DNA of 54,091 nucleotides from an uncultured Erysipelotrichaceae bacterium (GCA_948439995.1 CAOJNP010000006.1:1-54091), one strand, 5' to 3'. Shown: positions 17,587 to 25,457, counted from the first letter of the stretch. The notes: generated by a model not told the origin, from the sequence alone. Program-made: numbers and translations.

Positions 17587-17629
17587 TTTATCACCTTCTA
17601 TTTTTATGAAATTTATTAAACAAATTAAA

Positions 17630-17667
17630 TTGAAAAAAAGAAAAGCCCATAAACATAAGTTTATGGG
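17630..17667 (-). terminator. Terminator of rplM-rpsI operon
   Basis: CCCATAAAC (17667-17659), loop TTAT, GTTTATGGG (17654-17646), then CTTTTCTTTTTTTC on the minus strand. Confidence 0.88.
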
Positions 17668-17683
17668 TTTATAAATAGTAATT

Positions 17684-18100
17684 CTATCGTTTACTAAATT
17701 GTGGTGCTCTACGTGCTTTTTTAAGACCATATTTTTTACGTTCTTTCACACGTGGATCTCTTGTAATCATACCATTTGCTTTTAATACTTTACGATAAGA
17801 GTCATCTCTAGATTGATCAGTATTTGCATCAAAATTCATCAATGCTCTAGCAATTCCTAAACGGATTGCACCAGTTTGTCCAGAAAATCCTCCACCTTTT
17901 ACAGTAACATTAATATCAAAACGATTTTCATTATTAGTTAAAACCAAAGGTTGTTTTAAATCCATTACTAATGTTTGATATGGCATATATTCATTAACAT
18001 CTACACCATTAACTGTAATATTTCCAGTTCCGCTTGTTAAAATTACTTGTGCACTAGATCTTTTTCTACGACCAGTAGCACTCCAACTTTGTTTTGCCAT
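17684..18100 (-). CDS. rpsI: 30S ribosomal protein S9
   Basis: A 138-residue S9, a small-subunit head protein whose C-terminal tail reaches the P-site tRNA. The family signature GGGFSGQTGAIRLGIARAL is at about 69-87 and the tail ends KKARRAPQFSKR with the terminal SKR. The first ten residues (MAKQSWSATG) are a short extension seen in some Bacilli before GRRKRSSAQV. It starts 10 bases after rplM in the same operon and is followed by a strong terminator. Confidence 0.99.
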   Translation of the reverse strand: MAKQSWSATGRRKRSSAQVILTSGTGNITVNGVDVNEYMPYQTLVMDLKQPLVLTNNENRFDINVTVKGGGFSGQTGAIRLGIARALMNFDANTDQSRDDSYRKVLKANGMITRDPRVKERKKYGLKKARRAPQFSKR

Positions 18101-18110
18101 GCATATCCTC

Positions 18111-18542
18111 CTAATCTATTTTAAGCTCTACAGGTTGTTGAGCTGCATGTTTATGATCGCTTCCACGATAAACAAACAATTTTTTTCCCATAGCTCTTCC
18201 AAGTCTATTATGAGGAAGCATTCCCTTAATAGCTCTTTCCATCATTTCTTCTGGATATTCTTGAATCATAGTTTTTGCATTTCTCTCACGTAGTCCTCCT
18301 GGATAACCACTGTGATTATAATACATCTTGTCATTTAATTTATTTCCAGTTAAAATTGCTTTTTCTGCATTGATTACAATAACATAATCTCCACAATCTA
18401 CATAAGGTGTAAAAGTTGGCTTATGTTTTCCTCTTAAAATTGAGGCAACTTTTGTAGCAATACGACCTACTGGAAGTCCAGTCGCATCTACAATAAACCA
18501 AGCACGTTCAATATTTTCTTTCTTTTGTAAAAATGTACTCAT
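18111..18542 (-). CDS. rplM: 50S ribosomal protein L13
   Basis: A 143-residue L13, an early assembly protein of the large subunit. Clear landmarks: [43 protein letters not shown] and [18 protein letters not shown]. It is first in the rplM-rpsI operon behind its own promoter and a leader hairpin that probably binds L13 for feedback control. The start ATG 18542 has AAAGGAAA upstream. Confidence 0.99.
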   Translation of the reverse strand: MSTFLQKKENIERAWFIVDATGLPVGRIATKVASILRGKHKPTFTPYVDCGDYVIVINAEKAILTGNKLNDKMYYNHSGYPGGLRERNAKTMIQEYPEEMMERAIKGMLPHNRLGRAMGKKLFVYRGSDHKHAAQQPVELKID

Positions 18543-18566
18543 ATATATTTCCTTTCACTGTTTTTT

Positions 18567-18595
18567 CTATCTAAACTTTCCCAAGGTTAAGATAG
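18567..18595 (-). promoter_or_regulatory. Probable L13 leader hairpin
   Basis: In the rplM 5' leader, CTATCT (18595-18590) pairs with AGATAG (18572-18567), with an inner CTT-GGGA-AAG helix. Position, size and context match the L13 leader known from Bacillota, where the ribosomal protein represses its own operon. I could not run a covariance model. Confidence 0.6.
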
Positions 18596-18622
18596 TAGAA
18601 CAAATAAAATGTACCGATTAAA

Positions 18623-18651
18623 ATTATATGCAATAGAAGTCAAAAAGTCAA
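18623..18651 (-). promoter_or_regulatory. Sigma-A promoter of rplM-rpsI
   Basis: Minus strand TTGACT (18651-18646), 17-base spacer, TATAAT (18628-18623). One of the best promoters in the window; it sits in the truA-rplM gap. Confidence 0.8.
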
Positions 18652-18683
18652 ACAAAATAACCAAATTTATAAGAATTTTATAC

Positions 18684-19418
18684 TTATTCTTCTAATTCAT
18701 ATTCAATTTCATCTAAATAAAGTCCATTTGCAGGAGCAGTACGTAATTGATAAACATAATTCTCATCTTCTAACATTTTTTTAATAAGGTCTAAATTACA
18801 TCGATTTTCACCATAATCTATTATGGCTCCCACCAAGTTTCGAACCATGTACCGATAAAAACTTTTTCCTTCAAAAATAATTTGAATAATATCTTGATTT
18901 TGTTTTATTTCAATGTTCGAAATAATGGCATTATAATGATCTCTTTTTCCTGATACAAAATTATGAAAGTTATAACCACCTACAAATAAATTTGCACATT
19001 GTTTCCATTTTTCTAAATTAACTTTTTGATGATATTGTAAATAATAATTTTCTTTGAAAGGACTAAATTCACCAGTCCAAATTTGATAAACATATCTTTT
19101 TTTTATTACAGAAAAGCGTGCATGAAAGTCATCTTTTACTTTTTTGATTAAAATAATATGAATAAAAGGATGTACCATATTATTTAAAGCATATAATAAA
19201 TTTTCTTCTGGAATTTCATTGAATAATTCAAAATGAACATATTGACCTCTTGCATGAACTCCCCGATCTGTTCTACCAGCCCCTTTAATCACAACAGGAT
19301 TTTGATCTAAAGTAGTTAAAGCTTCTTCTAACTTTTTTTGAATCGTTTCTTCTTTTTTTAATCTTTGAAATCCATAAAATTTACTACCATCATAAGCAAT
19401 TTTAATCAAATATTTCAT
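18684..19418 (-). CDS. truA: tRNA pseudouridine(38-40) synthase TruA
   Basis: A 244-residue synthase that converts U38-40 of the tRNA anticodon arm to pseudouridine. The catalytic Asp is in KGAGRTDRGVHARGQ (about 46-60). YDGSKFYGFQR begins the protein, HARFSVIKKRYVYQI and YRYMVRNLVGAII are further family blocks. Length is normal. The start overlaps the stop of the preceding decayed ABC-like gene by 4 bases, keeping the standard ecfA-ecfA-(ecfT)-truA-rplM-rpsI order of Bacillota. Confidence 0.97.
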   Translation of the reverse strand: MKYLIKIAYDGSKFYGFQRLKKEETIQKKLEEALTTLDQNPVVIKGAGRTDRGVHARGQYVHFELFNEIPEENLLYALNNMVHPFIHIILIKKVKDDFHARFSVIKKRYVYQIWTGEFSPFKENYYLQYHQKVNLEKWKQCANLFVGGYNFHNFVSGKRDHYNAIISNIEIKQNQDIIQIIFEGKSFYRYMVRNLVGAIIDYGENRCNLDLIKKMLEDENYVYQLRTAPANGLYLDEIEYELEE

Positions 19419-20071
19419 AACTTATCTCCTGAATTAACACTTCGATAGATTGCCTTTAAAACCTCTTTCGTTTCAATATATGGTTCTAATTTAATATGAT
19501 TTTGATTTAATTTTTTAATAAAAGCAATAATAGGTGGCATTTCTAAATATTGATATATTTCTTCTTGATAAAAGTCATCCAATAAAACATAATCATTTTC
19601 ACGAAATAATATAAATTTTGAGACCATTCCAAAAAGAAAAGTAATATCATTTGTAAAACAAAGAATGCATTTTCCATACTTTGTTAATTTTAAAAATAAT
19701 TTCTGATAATAACTGCGATCTTTTCCATAAAAACCCAATTCAAAATTTTGAAATAAAATCGTTTCAGAACGATTTAAAAGCGCTTCCACAAATTGTAAGC
19801 GTTTATATTCTGTTCTTGATAAAGAAATCCCACTTTTTTCTAATACATTAGGATCTAACAAGACCATTTTACAAGCATCTTGGAATTTAGATTCTGAAAA
19901 ATCAAAAATCGTTTCTTGAAAATAATCTCGCACTTTTTTTTCATATTTCTTTCTATTATCTAACACATAAGATATTTTTTGATTATTGATTAACTTTTCA
20001 AAAGAACCACTAAAATTAAGAAAGGAAATGATTTTTCCTTGTTTTATAAAATCTTTTAATTTGATTTCCAT
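19415..20071 (-). CDS. Decayed EcfA-like ABC protein (no ATPase motifs)
   Basis: A 218-residue protein that I read as a remnant of an ECF-transporter ATPase. The order of parts follows EcfA but each motif is altered: the Walker A position reads NFSGSFEKL, the signature position reads LSRTEYKRLQF instead of LSGGQ, and the Walker B position reads TILFQNFELGF without Asp-Glu. The H-loop position is CFTNDITFLF. The EcfA-like C-terminal tail EMPPIIAFIKKL and KEVLKAIYRSV is kept. The frame is intact and the gene overlaps both neighbours (16 bases upstream, 4 bases with truA), so it is still translated. It may be a structural partner of the upstream protein or may be dying. Assignment rests on synteny and weak alignment. 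Confidence 0.65.
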   Translation of the reverse strand: MEIKLKDFIKQGKIISFLNFSGSFEKLINNQKISYVLDNRKKYEKKVRDYFQETIFDFSESKFQDACKMVLLDPNVLEKSGISLSRTEYKRLQFVEALLNRSETILFQNFELGFYGKDRSYYQKLFLKLTKYGKCILCFTNDITFLFGMVSKFILFRENDYVLLDDFYQEEIYQYLEMPPIIAFIKKLNQNHIKLEPYIETKEVLKAIYRSVNSGDKL

Positions 20072-20784
20072 AATTGCTCAATCAACTCCTGTTCATTTAA
20101 AAAAATATCATTAATCATTTCATAACTTTTTAATTGTAAAGATAAATCAATTATAAAAGGTAAAGAAAAACCTAATTTATGCATGATTTTTTCTTGTTTT
20201 AAAACATTTACAGTTTTGCCTTCCATCAAAATACCATTTTTGCCCATAACAATACAATACGGAAAAAGAAGTGTATCTTCAATATTACTTGTCACATAAA
20301 ATAATGTAATATGAAATGCTTGTAATAAAGTTAACAATTCTACTTTTTCTTGTGTTTTAAAACTTTGTAATATATCGTCTACGAAGAAAAAAGTTGGAAA
20401 TTGTAACACTTTTACAAGAATAGAAACTTTCAATTTAAATTTTAAATTTAATTCTGAATAAGAATAATTTAAATGGGTTAATTTTAAATATTCAAAAATC
20501 AATTGTTGATGCTCAGAAGTTAATTCTTGAAAATGAATTAATTCATCAATTGTTCCTACTAAATCTAAAATTTGAAATAAAAACTGACATGGATTTCTTT
20601 TTATTATTAAACCAGAATAAATTACTTCATCAGCAATAGCTTTTAATAAAAGTGTTTTACCAATATTCGTTTGACCAATTAAACAAACATTCTTTTTATG
20701 TTCTAAAACATAAGAAAAATGATCAAAAATAATTTGATTGTCAGTAGAAATTCCTACTTCTTTCATTTGTAGTTTTTTTTTCAT
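20056..20784 (-). CDS. Degenerate EcfA-like ABC ATPase
   Basis: A 242-residue ABC-type protein in the place of ecfA1. Walker A is nearly normal (GQTNIGKTLLLKA, about 37-49). The signature is lost (YSELNLKFKLKVSILVKVL instead of LSGGQ), Walker B reads FFFVDDIL with Asp where Glu acts as the catalytic base, and the H-loop reads FYVTSNIED without His. The tail LGFSLPFIIDLSLQL is typical of EcfA. It may still bind ATP but probably does not hydrolyse it. It overlaps the next decayed ABC gene by 16 bases. No ecfT is present in the window. ECF transporters import vitamins, so loss would point to another supply route. Confidence 0.7.
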   Translation of the reverse strand: MKKKLQMKEVGISTDNQIIFDHFSYVLEHKKNVCLIGQTNIGKTLLLKAIADEVIYSGLIIKRNPCQFLFQILDLVGTIDELIHFQELTSEHQQLIFEYLKLTHLNYSYSELNLKFKLKVSILVKVLQFPTFFFVDDILQSFKTQEKVELLTLLQAFHITLFYVTSNIEDTLLFPYCIVMGKNGILMEGKTVNVLKQEKIMHKLGFSLPFIIDLSLQLKSYEMINDIFLNEQELIEQLWKSN

Positions 20785-20844
20785 AAAATCACTTCAAAAT
20801 CTATTCTAATAGAAATCAAAAAAAAAAGGAAGATTTTTTTCTTT

Positions 20845-21153
20845 TTAATTCGTGTTATTCGGTATCTTTATAATAATTTCATTTGGTAAAGAATACATAT
20901 ATTTTTCTCTTGCATATCTTGCTACATAATCTGAATCATGTAATTTTACTACTTCAGAATTCAAAGACTCCCAATCAGAGAGCAAATCATCATATTTATT
21001 ATTCAAAGTAAATAATTGTCGCTTATTTTCTACTATTTGCACCCAATCCTGAAATATAGTACCTACAAAAAAACTAATAACAAGTACTAAAACTCCAGTT
21101 AGAGCAAAAAGACGTCGCTTTGCTTTGGTTTTTGTAGACACCCTTCTTTTCAT
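20845..21153 (-). CDS. divIC: DivIC/FtsB-like septum formation initiator
   Basis: A 102-residue bitopic membrane protein. Basic N-terminus (KRRVSTKTKAKRR), one membrane span (about 17-35), then a coiled coil outside the cell (about 38-75) and the conserved end YVARYAREKYMYSLPNEIII. DivIC works with FtsL and DivIB in the divisome. It follows yabP-yabQ as in Bacillus (yabP-yabQ-divIC), 32 bases after yabQ. Confidence 0.9.
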   Translation of the reverse strand: MKRRVSTKTKAKRRLFALTGVLVLVISFFVGTIFQDWVQIVENKRQLFTLNNKYDDLLSDWESLNSEVVKLHDSDYVARYAREKYMYSLPNEIIIKIPNNTN

Positions 21154-21185
21154 TCTATATCACCTTAATATTTTAACAAATTATA

Positions 21186-21500
21186 TCATTTGTGAAATAG
21201 CTTTTCAATGAAAGGACAAAACTTTACATTCTTTTTGACATAGCGAAAAAGAAATTTTTCAACAATATATCCTATCAAAGTAACGATTAAAAAATAAATA
21301 TGTACAACTCCATAATTAATATAATATAAAATTAAAATATAAAACAAAGATGCATCTAAAATAAATAAAAAAGTAATGATATACCGCATTATACTTTTTA
21401 AAGAATAAACCATTTTATAATGATAACGACTTAAAAAGGAAAATAAAATACCATATAAAAAAGAAATAAAAAATGATAATAATTGAATTTGATTTTCCAT
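21186..21500 (-). CDS. yabQ: Spore cortex biosynthesis protein YabQ
   Basis: A 104-residue membrane protein with about three or four hydrophobic segments. The N-terminal LLSFFISFLYGILFSFLSRY matches the YabQ family, which is needed for cortex formation in the mother cell. It is shorter than the Bacillus protein at its C-terminus. Its start overlaps the yabP stop by one base, so the pair is translationally coupled. Confidence 0.85.
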   Translation of the reverse strand: MENQIQLLSFFISFLYGILFSFLSRYHYKMVYSLKSIMRYIITFLFILDASLFYILILYYINYGVVHIYFLIVTLIGYIVEKFLFRYVKKNVKFCPFIEKLFHK

Positions 21501-21790
21501 TATTTAAATAATTTTGTAAAGATAGATTCTTCTTTCATCTTTTCTTTATTCTCTAAATAATTAAAACTATTTATTTTTCCTTTTATCCTTACATTACCAT
21601 CATGAGTATCCAAGCGAAGAATTTCCAATCCTTCTCCTTTTAATAATAAAACTCCCATGGTTGTTTCTAATAAAAATTCTTCATGATCAAAACTACTAAT
21701 TTTTTTTACACCTGTTAAATATATCTGACGGCGATCCATTATTTTTACTTCATGATTACTTGTTACAATTTCTTCTATATTTTTTTCCAT
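21500..21790 (-). CDS. yabP: Sporulation protein YabP
   Basis: A 96-residue YabP family protein. Family blocks are NHEVKIMDRRQIYLTGVKKI, ISSFDHEEFLLETTMGVL and LLKGEGLEILRLD followed by VRIKGKINSFNY. YabP is made in the mother cell under sigma-E and is needed for spore cortex. AGGAGG lies upstream of ATG 21790 and a sigma-E-like promoter precedes it. It shares an operon with yabQ and divIC. Confidence 0.93.
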   Translation of the reverse strand: MEKNIEEIVTSNHEVKIMDRRQIYLTGVKKISSFDHEEFLLETTMGVLLLKGEGLEILRLDTHDGNVRIKGKINSFNYLENKEKMKEESIFTKLFK

Positions 21791-21811
21791 CTTGATTTTT
21801 CCTCCTAAAAA

Positions 21812-21840
21812 AAAATATGAAAGAAATATAAAAAATATGA
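21812..21840 (-). promoter_or_regulatory. Sigma-E-like promoter of yabP-yabQ
   Basis: Minus strand TCATATT (21840-21834), 14-base spacer, CATATTTT (21819-21812). It fits the sigma-E pattern in -35, spacing and CATA core, and yabP is sigma-E-controlled in Bacillus. The very AT-rich context makes chance matches possible. Confidence 0.4.
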
Positions 21841-21867
21841 AAAAAAGAGTTCCATTTAGAAACTCTT
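21839..21867 (-). terminator. Terminator of spoVG
   Basis: AAGAGTTTC (21867-21859), loop TAAAT, GGAACTCTT (21853-21845), then a T-run on the minus strand; the stem touches the spoVG stop codon. Confidence 0.85.
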
Positions 21868-22132
21868 ATTCAGCGTCATCGCTTTTATTGTATTCTTCGA
21901 AAATAGCTTCTTCGAACATTTTACGTACATCAGGATTGATTGGATGAGCAATATCTCTATAATCACCAGTAGCAGTCTTTCTGCTAGGCATTGCAATAAA
22001 TAATCCATTATCTCCTTCTATGATACGAATATCATGAATTGCAAAACTATCATCAATTAAAACAGATGCAATTCCTTTCATTCTTGAGCCTTCTTTTTCA
22101 ATTTTACGAACGCTAACTGATGTAATCTTCAT
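21866..22132 (-). CDS. spoVG: SpoVG regulator
   Basis: An 88-residue SpoVG, a small conserved RNA/DNA-binding regulator of septation and sporulation. MKITSVSVRKIEKEGSRMKG begins it, followed by ASVLIDDSFAIHDIRII, GLFIAMPSRKT and DIAHPINPDVRKMFEEAI. The start is ATG 22132, after GAAGGAGTG; a longer in-frame form (to 22201) would run through the promoter and is rejected. A single-gene unit between its own promoter and terminator. Confidence 0.98.
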   Translation of the reverse strand: MKITSVSVRKIEKEGSRMKGIASVLIDDSFAIHDIRIIEGDNGLFIAMPSRKTATGDYRDIAHPINPDVRKMFEEAIFEEYNKSDDAE

Positions 22133-22172
22133 TGTTACACTCCTTCTAAAGTTTCTTATTAAACTTAATATT

Positions 22173-22201
22173 ATCATATAGCAGAACACATTTGAAATCA
22201 A
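22173..22201 (-). promoter_or_regulatory. Sigma-A promoter of spoVG
   Basis: Minus strand TTGATT (22201-22196), 17-base spacer, TATGAT (22178-22173), 40 bases before the SpoVG ATG. Confidence 0.55.
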
Positions 22202-22208
22202 TACATTT

Positions 22209-22421
22209 TTACAAGTATTTTACGACTACTTCACCAGTTATCACATCAGCATAATTAAAACTTTTTTCGATATCATTTACCAATACCGTAAAAATATATG
22301 GATACATTTTTGATAACGTACCAATAAAATATTCGGTTTTATTTCGTAAACCATAAACCGATACTTCTACTTTTTCATCTAAATGATGACTCATTTTCTC
22401 TTTTACAATTTCAATATTCAA
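22209..22421 (-). CDS. veg: Veg protein
   Basis: A 70-residue Veg family protein, a small conserved protein linked to biofilm control in Bacillus. The pattern MSHHLDEKVEVSVYGLRNKT, FIGTLSKMYPYIFTV and KSFNYADVITGEVVVKYL matches Veg in length and spacing. TTG 22421 is chosen because GAGGGGA lies 8 bases upstream; an in-frame ATG at 22454 would overlap yabG by 20 bases and has no ribosome binding site. The yabG-veg order is as in Bacillus. Confidence 0.85.
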   Translation of the reverse strand: MNIEIVKEKMSHHLDEKVEVSVYGLRNKTEYFIGTLSKMYPYIFTVLVNDIEKSFNYADVITGEVVVKYL

Positions 22422-22434
22422 AAAGAATCCCCTC

Positions 22435-23214
22435 TCATCTTGGATATCCAACATACATAAGACCGTTACACATTAAACCACCCATACCATCTTTTCCATA
22501 CTTTGTTTTATCCAATAATTCGACTAAATCAATTTGCTTATTTCGTTCACTAGTAGCAACAGTAGTAGCAATAATAGCAGGATCTAAAGCGTGGATATTT
22601 ACACGTTTAGGACTAGAAGCAAAATTTGCTCCTGCTTTAATTAATTCTTCATAATTACTTTGACAAGCCCCAGCAATAATAACTAATTTTTCATGACTTT
22701 TTTCAAATTTTCGAGCTTCTTGAACTGCTTTTACAAAATTTTTAGTATTTTTGTAATTTCTTAAATCATGAATATTTCCCTTTTTTTTATAATAAGCATC
22801 GTGACCAGTAATAATAACAACATCTGGTTGGTATTCTAAAAGTAACATATGAATTTTAGATGGAATATCACTTTCACTTATTTTTTTACCAACAGCAAAC
22901 ACTTTATTGGTTTTATAATATTTTAAACATCGTTCTAAATATTCACTATCCCCATCAATATGTAATATTTTTCCAGGCAAATAAAAATAATCACTACGCA
23001 TTAAATTTTCTTCTTCTAATTTTGTTTCCGTAGTGATTTCTTCTAAATTATCGTTTATCTCTGTTAATACTAAATCATCAATATTACTATCTGCATATAA
23101 TCTGACATCAACACCTTTTAAATAGCACATATTTCCTTTTATATTAATCACTTTAAAAATGGTATCATTTTGATAACTATTTCGGGTAACAAAGTCTCCC
23201 TTTTTAATATCCAT
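22435..23214 (-). CDS. yabG: Sporulation-specific protease YabG
   Basis: A 259-residue YabG family peptidase, which processes spore coat proteins. Landmarks: DFVTRNSYQNDTIFKV at the start, LPGKILHIDGDSEYLERCLKYY (split) near 110, VVIITGHDAYYKKKG near 155, then SPKRVNIHALDPAI and GMGGLMCNGLMYVGYPR at the end. Slightly shorter than the Bacillus protein but complete. GGTGAT precedes ATG 23214. Veg follows in the same direction. Confidence 0.95.
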   Translation of the reverse strand: MDIKKGDFVTRNSYQNDTIFKVINIKGNMCYLKGVDVRLYADSNIDDLVLTEINDNLEEITTETKLEEENLMRSDYFYLPGKILHIDGDSEYLERCLKYYKTNKVFAVGKKISESDIPSKIHMLLLEYQPDVVIITGHDAYYKKKGNIHDLRNYKNTKNFVKAVQEARKFEKSHEKLVIIAGACQSNYEELIKAGANFASSPKRVNIHALDPAIIATTVATSERNKQIDLVELLDKTKYGKDGMGGLMCNGLMYVGYPR

Positions 23215-23227
23215 AGTATCACCAATA

Positions 23228-23236
23228 TATTATATG
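23228..23236 (-). promoter_or_regulatory. Possible sigma-K-type -10 of yabG
   Basis: Minus strand CATATAATA fits the sigma-K -10 pattern CATAnnnTA, 14 bases before the yabG ATG, and yabG is sigma-K-dependent in Bacillus. The -35 AC is not clear. Confidence 0.3.
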
Positions 23237-23299
23237 AAAAATGCCTAAAAATGATTACGAGAAAAAGGTTTTATACTATAATTCAATCAATTTGTAAAT

Positions 23300-24067
23300 T
23301 TATTTATGAAGAGCAAGAAAAATTTCTTTCAATATATTTTCTGAAATTTCCTCTGCTCTTACAGATTCATTAAAATCATATTTTTTTATAATTGGTAAAA
23401 TAAAATTCCAATCATATTCTTTTAAATTATTTTTTAATGTCTTTCGCTTTTTTGAAAAACATTTTTTCAAAAAAGAAAGATATTCTTTAGACATAAAACT
23501 TTCTTGATCTTTTTTCATAAAGCAAACAACAGCACTATCCACATTTGGAGCTGGAGAAAATGCATTTCTTGGAACATCAAACAGTAATTCAACTTGAAAA
23601 TAACAATTTAATAATACAGTAAAAAATCCATAATTTTTCGAATTAGGTTTTGCACTAAATCGATGTGCAACTTCTTTTTGTACTAATAAAACTATTTTAT
23701 TAAAAGAAAGTTGAGATGAAATCAAATGTTCAATAATTGGCGTGGTAATATAATAAGGGATATTTGCTATTACATATAAATTTTGATAAGTTATTTTATT
23801 AATATCTTCTTTTATGTTTCGTTTTAAAAAATCATCAAAAATAATATTCTTTTCGTATTTTTTTAAAATTGGTTTCATTCTTTCATCAATTTCATAAGCT
23901 AGAAAAAAACAATTTTTTTGAACCAAATATTTCGTTAAAGCACCTTTGCCAGGTCCAATTTCTATAATTAAATCTTGATCTGTCACATTTACTGTGTTTG
24001 CTATTTTTTGAAGAATTATTTCATCTGTTAAAAAATTTTGTCCTAAACTTTTTTTTGCCTGAATCAT
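23300..24067 (-). CDS. ksgA: 16S rRNA dimethyladenosine transferase KsgA/RsmA
   Basis: A 255-residue methyltransferase that dimethylates two adenines near the 3' end of 16S rRNA. KKSLGQNFL starts it, the AdoMet site is LIIEIGPGKGALTKYL, the catalytic motif is IANIPYYITTPI, and NAFSPAPNVDSAVV is the family C-terminal block. ATG 24067 follows GGTGATA; four more codons upstream are in frame but start with TTG inside that site. The tatD-(3D protein)-ksgA-yabG order follows Bacillus. Confidence 0.98.
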   Translation of the reverse strand: MIQAKKSLGQNFLTDEIILQKIANTVNVTDQDLIIEIGPGKGALTKYLVQKNCFFLAYEIDERMKPILKKYEKNIIFDDFLKRNIKEDINKITYQNLYVIANIPYYITTPIIEHLISSQLSFNKIVLLVQKEVAHRFSAKPNSKNYGFFTVLLNCYFQVELLFDVPRNAFSPAPNVDSAVVCFMKKDQESFMSKEYLSFLKKCFSKKRKTLKNNLKEYDWNFILPIIKKYDFNESVRAEEISENILKEIFLALHK

Positions 24068-24104
24068 TTTTATCACCAACTATATTCAAAATATCAAATC
24101 CATC

Positions 24105-24140
24105 ATAAAAAGACAAGATTAGGAATCCCAACCTTGTCTT
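24105..24140 (-). terminator. Terminator of 3D-domain gene
   Basis: AAGACAAG (24140-24133) pairs with CTTGTCTT (24117-24110), followed by TTTA on the minus strand; the stem includes the end of the reading frame. Confidence 0.75.
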
Positions 24141-24664
24141 AAAACATCATAAGTTATAGTCCTTCTACCAACATATTTTCTAGCATATTCATTCGTTTTC
24201 GTTAACAAATCTAAATTATTTCCTCTTACTCCACGATCTAATACAATTGCTATAATCGGTTCTTCTGAAATAGTATTTAAATCAAATCTTACAATGGATC
24301 CACACGGTAAATTTTTACTAGATGCAACGATATTAACTGTTCCATAAGTTGGATCAAAATAAGTATCTGTACCATCTTTCACATCATAATCTGGCTTACA
24401 AGAAAGACTCCCACCACAAGTAGGACAATTTACATAATATCCTGTTAAATAACCAGTTAAACTATCTTTTGTTGTAAAAATATCAGTACGAATATCTTCC
24501 GTTAACTTTAAAGCCATAGTTGATAAATCAATTGTTTGATTTGTTGCTTTATTAATAAATAAAGTTTCAACATGACTAACGCTTGATTCAGCTATTAATA
24601 ATACAAAAATAATGATACAAGCTCGAATTATTTTGGATATTTTCCATTTTTGAAATATCTCCAA
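24119..24664 (-). CDS. Exported 3D-domain protein (YabE/RpfB-like)
   Basis: About 181 residues. A basic start is followed by one membrane segment (about 13-30), so it is anchored or secreted. The C-terminal half is a 3D domain related to lytic transglycosylase barrels: LTGYLTGYYVNCPTCGG, DPTYGTVNIVASSKNLPCGS, then IAIVLDRGVRGNNLDLLT with the conserved Asp residues. Four Cys residues (two CxxC-like pairs around 90-100) may form disulphides. It fills the place of yabE between tatD and ksgA but lacks the G5/DUF348 repeats. TTG 24664 is chosen because GAGGTGAG lies just upstream; a GTG at 24673 falls inside that site. Confidence 0.85.
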   Translation of the reverse strand: MEIFQKWKISKIIRACIIIFVLLIAESSVSHVETLFINKATNQTIDLSTMALKLTEDIRTDIFTTKDSLTGYLTGYYVNCPTCGGSLSCKPDYDVKDGTDTYFDPTYGTVNIVASSKNLPCGSIVRFDLNTISEEPIIAIVLDRGVRGNNLDLLTKTNEYARKYVGRRTITYDVLRQGWDS

Positions 24665-24701
24665 AAAACTCACCTCAAATCATGAATTCATCGTAACATA
24701 G

Positions 24702-25457
24702 TTAATTTAGTTTGTCAAAAATAGAAACGATATTTTCATTGGTAACTTTTTCTACTTGATTGAATGAAACTTTTAACTCTTTGGATATAAAATCAGCAAT
24801 ATTTTTTATATATTTTGGCTCATTTTGTGTTCCACGGTAAGGATGAGGAGTTAAATAAGGGCTATCTGTTTCTAATAAAATAGATGAAAAAACGAAAGGT
24901 AATATTTCTTTTAATTTACTATTTTTAAAAGTTATTACTCCATTAATACCTAATTTATAACCCATTTTGATGTAAATTTTAGCGGTTTCTAAACTTCCAG
25001 TAAAAGAATGAATCACTCCTTTTACAGAATATTTTTTTAAAGTTTCAATTGTATCTTCTGTCGCTTCTCTAGAATGTATTATTACAGGTAATTGAAATTC
25101 TTCAGCTATTTTTAATTGTTTTTCAAATAATAATTTTTGTTTTTCCTTCTTTTCTTTTGAATAATAATAATCTAAACCAATTTCCCCAATTCCTAATATT
25201 TTTGGATGATTTAATTTATTTTTTAAAAATTCAATATCAGATTCTTGATAATTGTCAACTTCTTCGGGATGAATTCCAATTACTCCATATACAAAAGAAT
25301 ATTTTTCTATTAAGGAAAGAACTTCCATATTACTTTTATGATCACATCCACTTACTATGAAATAAGTAACTCCATTTTCTTTTGCCTGATTTAGTATTTC
25401 TTCTATTTGTTCATAATAATCAGAAAATAAATGACAATGAGTATCCCACAAATTCAT
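24702..25457 (-). CDS. tatD: TatD family metal-dependent DNase
   Basis: A 251-residue TIM-barrel hydrolase. Metal ligands: WDTHCHLF (HxH), GEIGLDYYY (Glu), VIIHSREA and GVIHSFTG (His), LLETDSPYL (Asp). TatD has 3'-5' exonuclease activity and may act in DNA repair. Its ATG overlaps the metG stop by one base, giving tight coupling, as in the metS-tatD order of Bacillus. Confidence 0.96.
   Translation of the reverse strand: MNLWDTHCHLFSDYYEQIEEILNQAKENGVTYFIVSGCDHKSNMEVLSLIEKYSFVYGVIGIHPEEVDNYQESDIEFLKNKLNHPKILGIGEIGLDYYYSKEKKEKQKLLFEKQLKIAEEFQLPVIIHSREATEDTIETLKKYSVKGVIHSFTGSLETAKIYIKMGYKLGINGVITFKNSKLKEILPFVFSSILLETDSPYLTPHPYRGTQNEPKYIKNIADFISKELKVSFNQVEKVTNENIVSIFDKLN

Noticed and set aside
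22133-22201. Longer SpoVG N-terminus
   Set aside because: It would include the promoter -10 and the ribosome binding site of the known SpoVG start.
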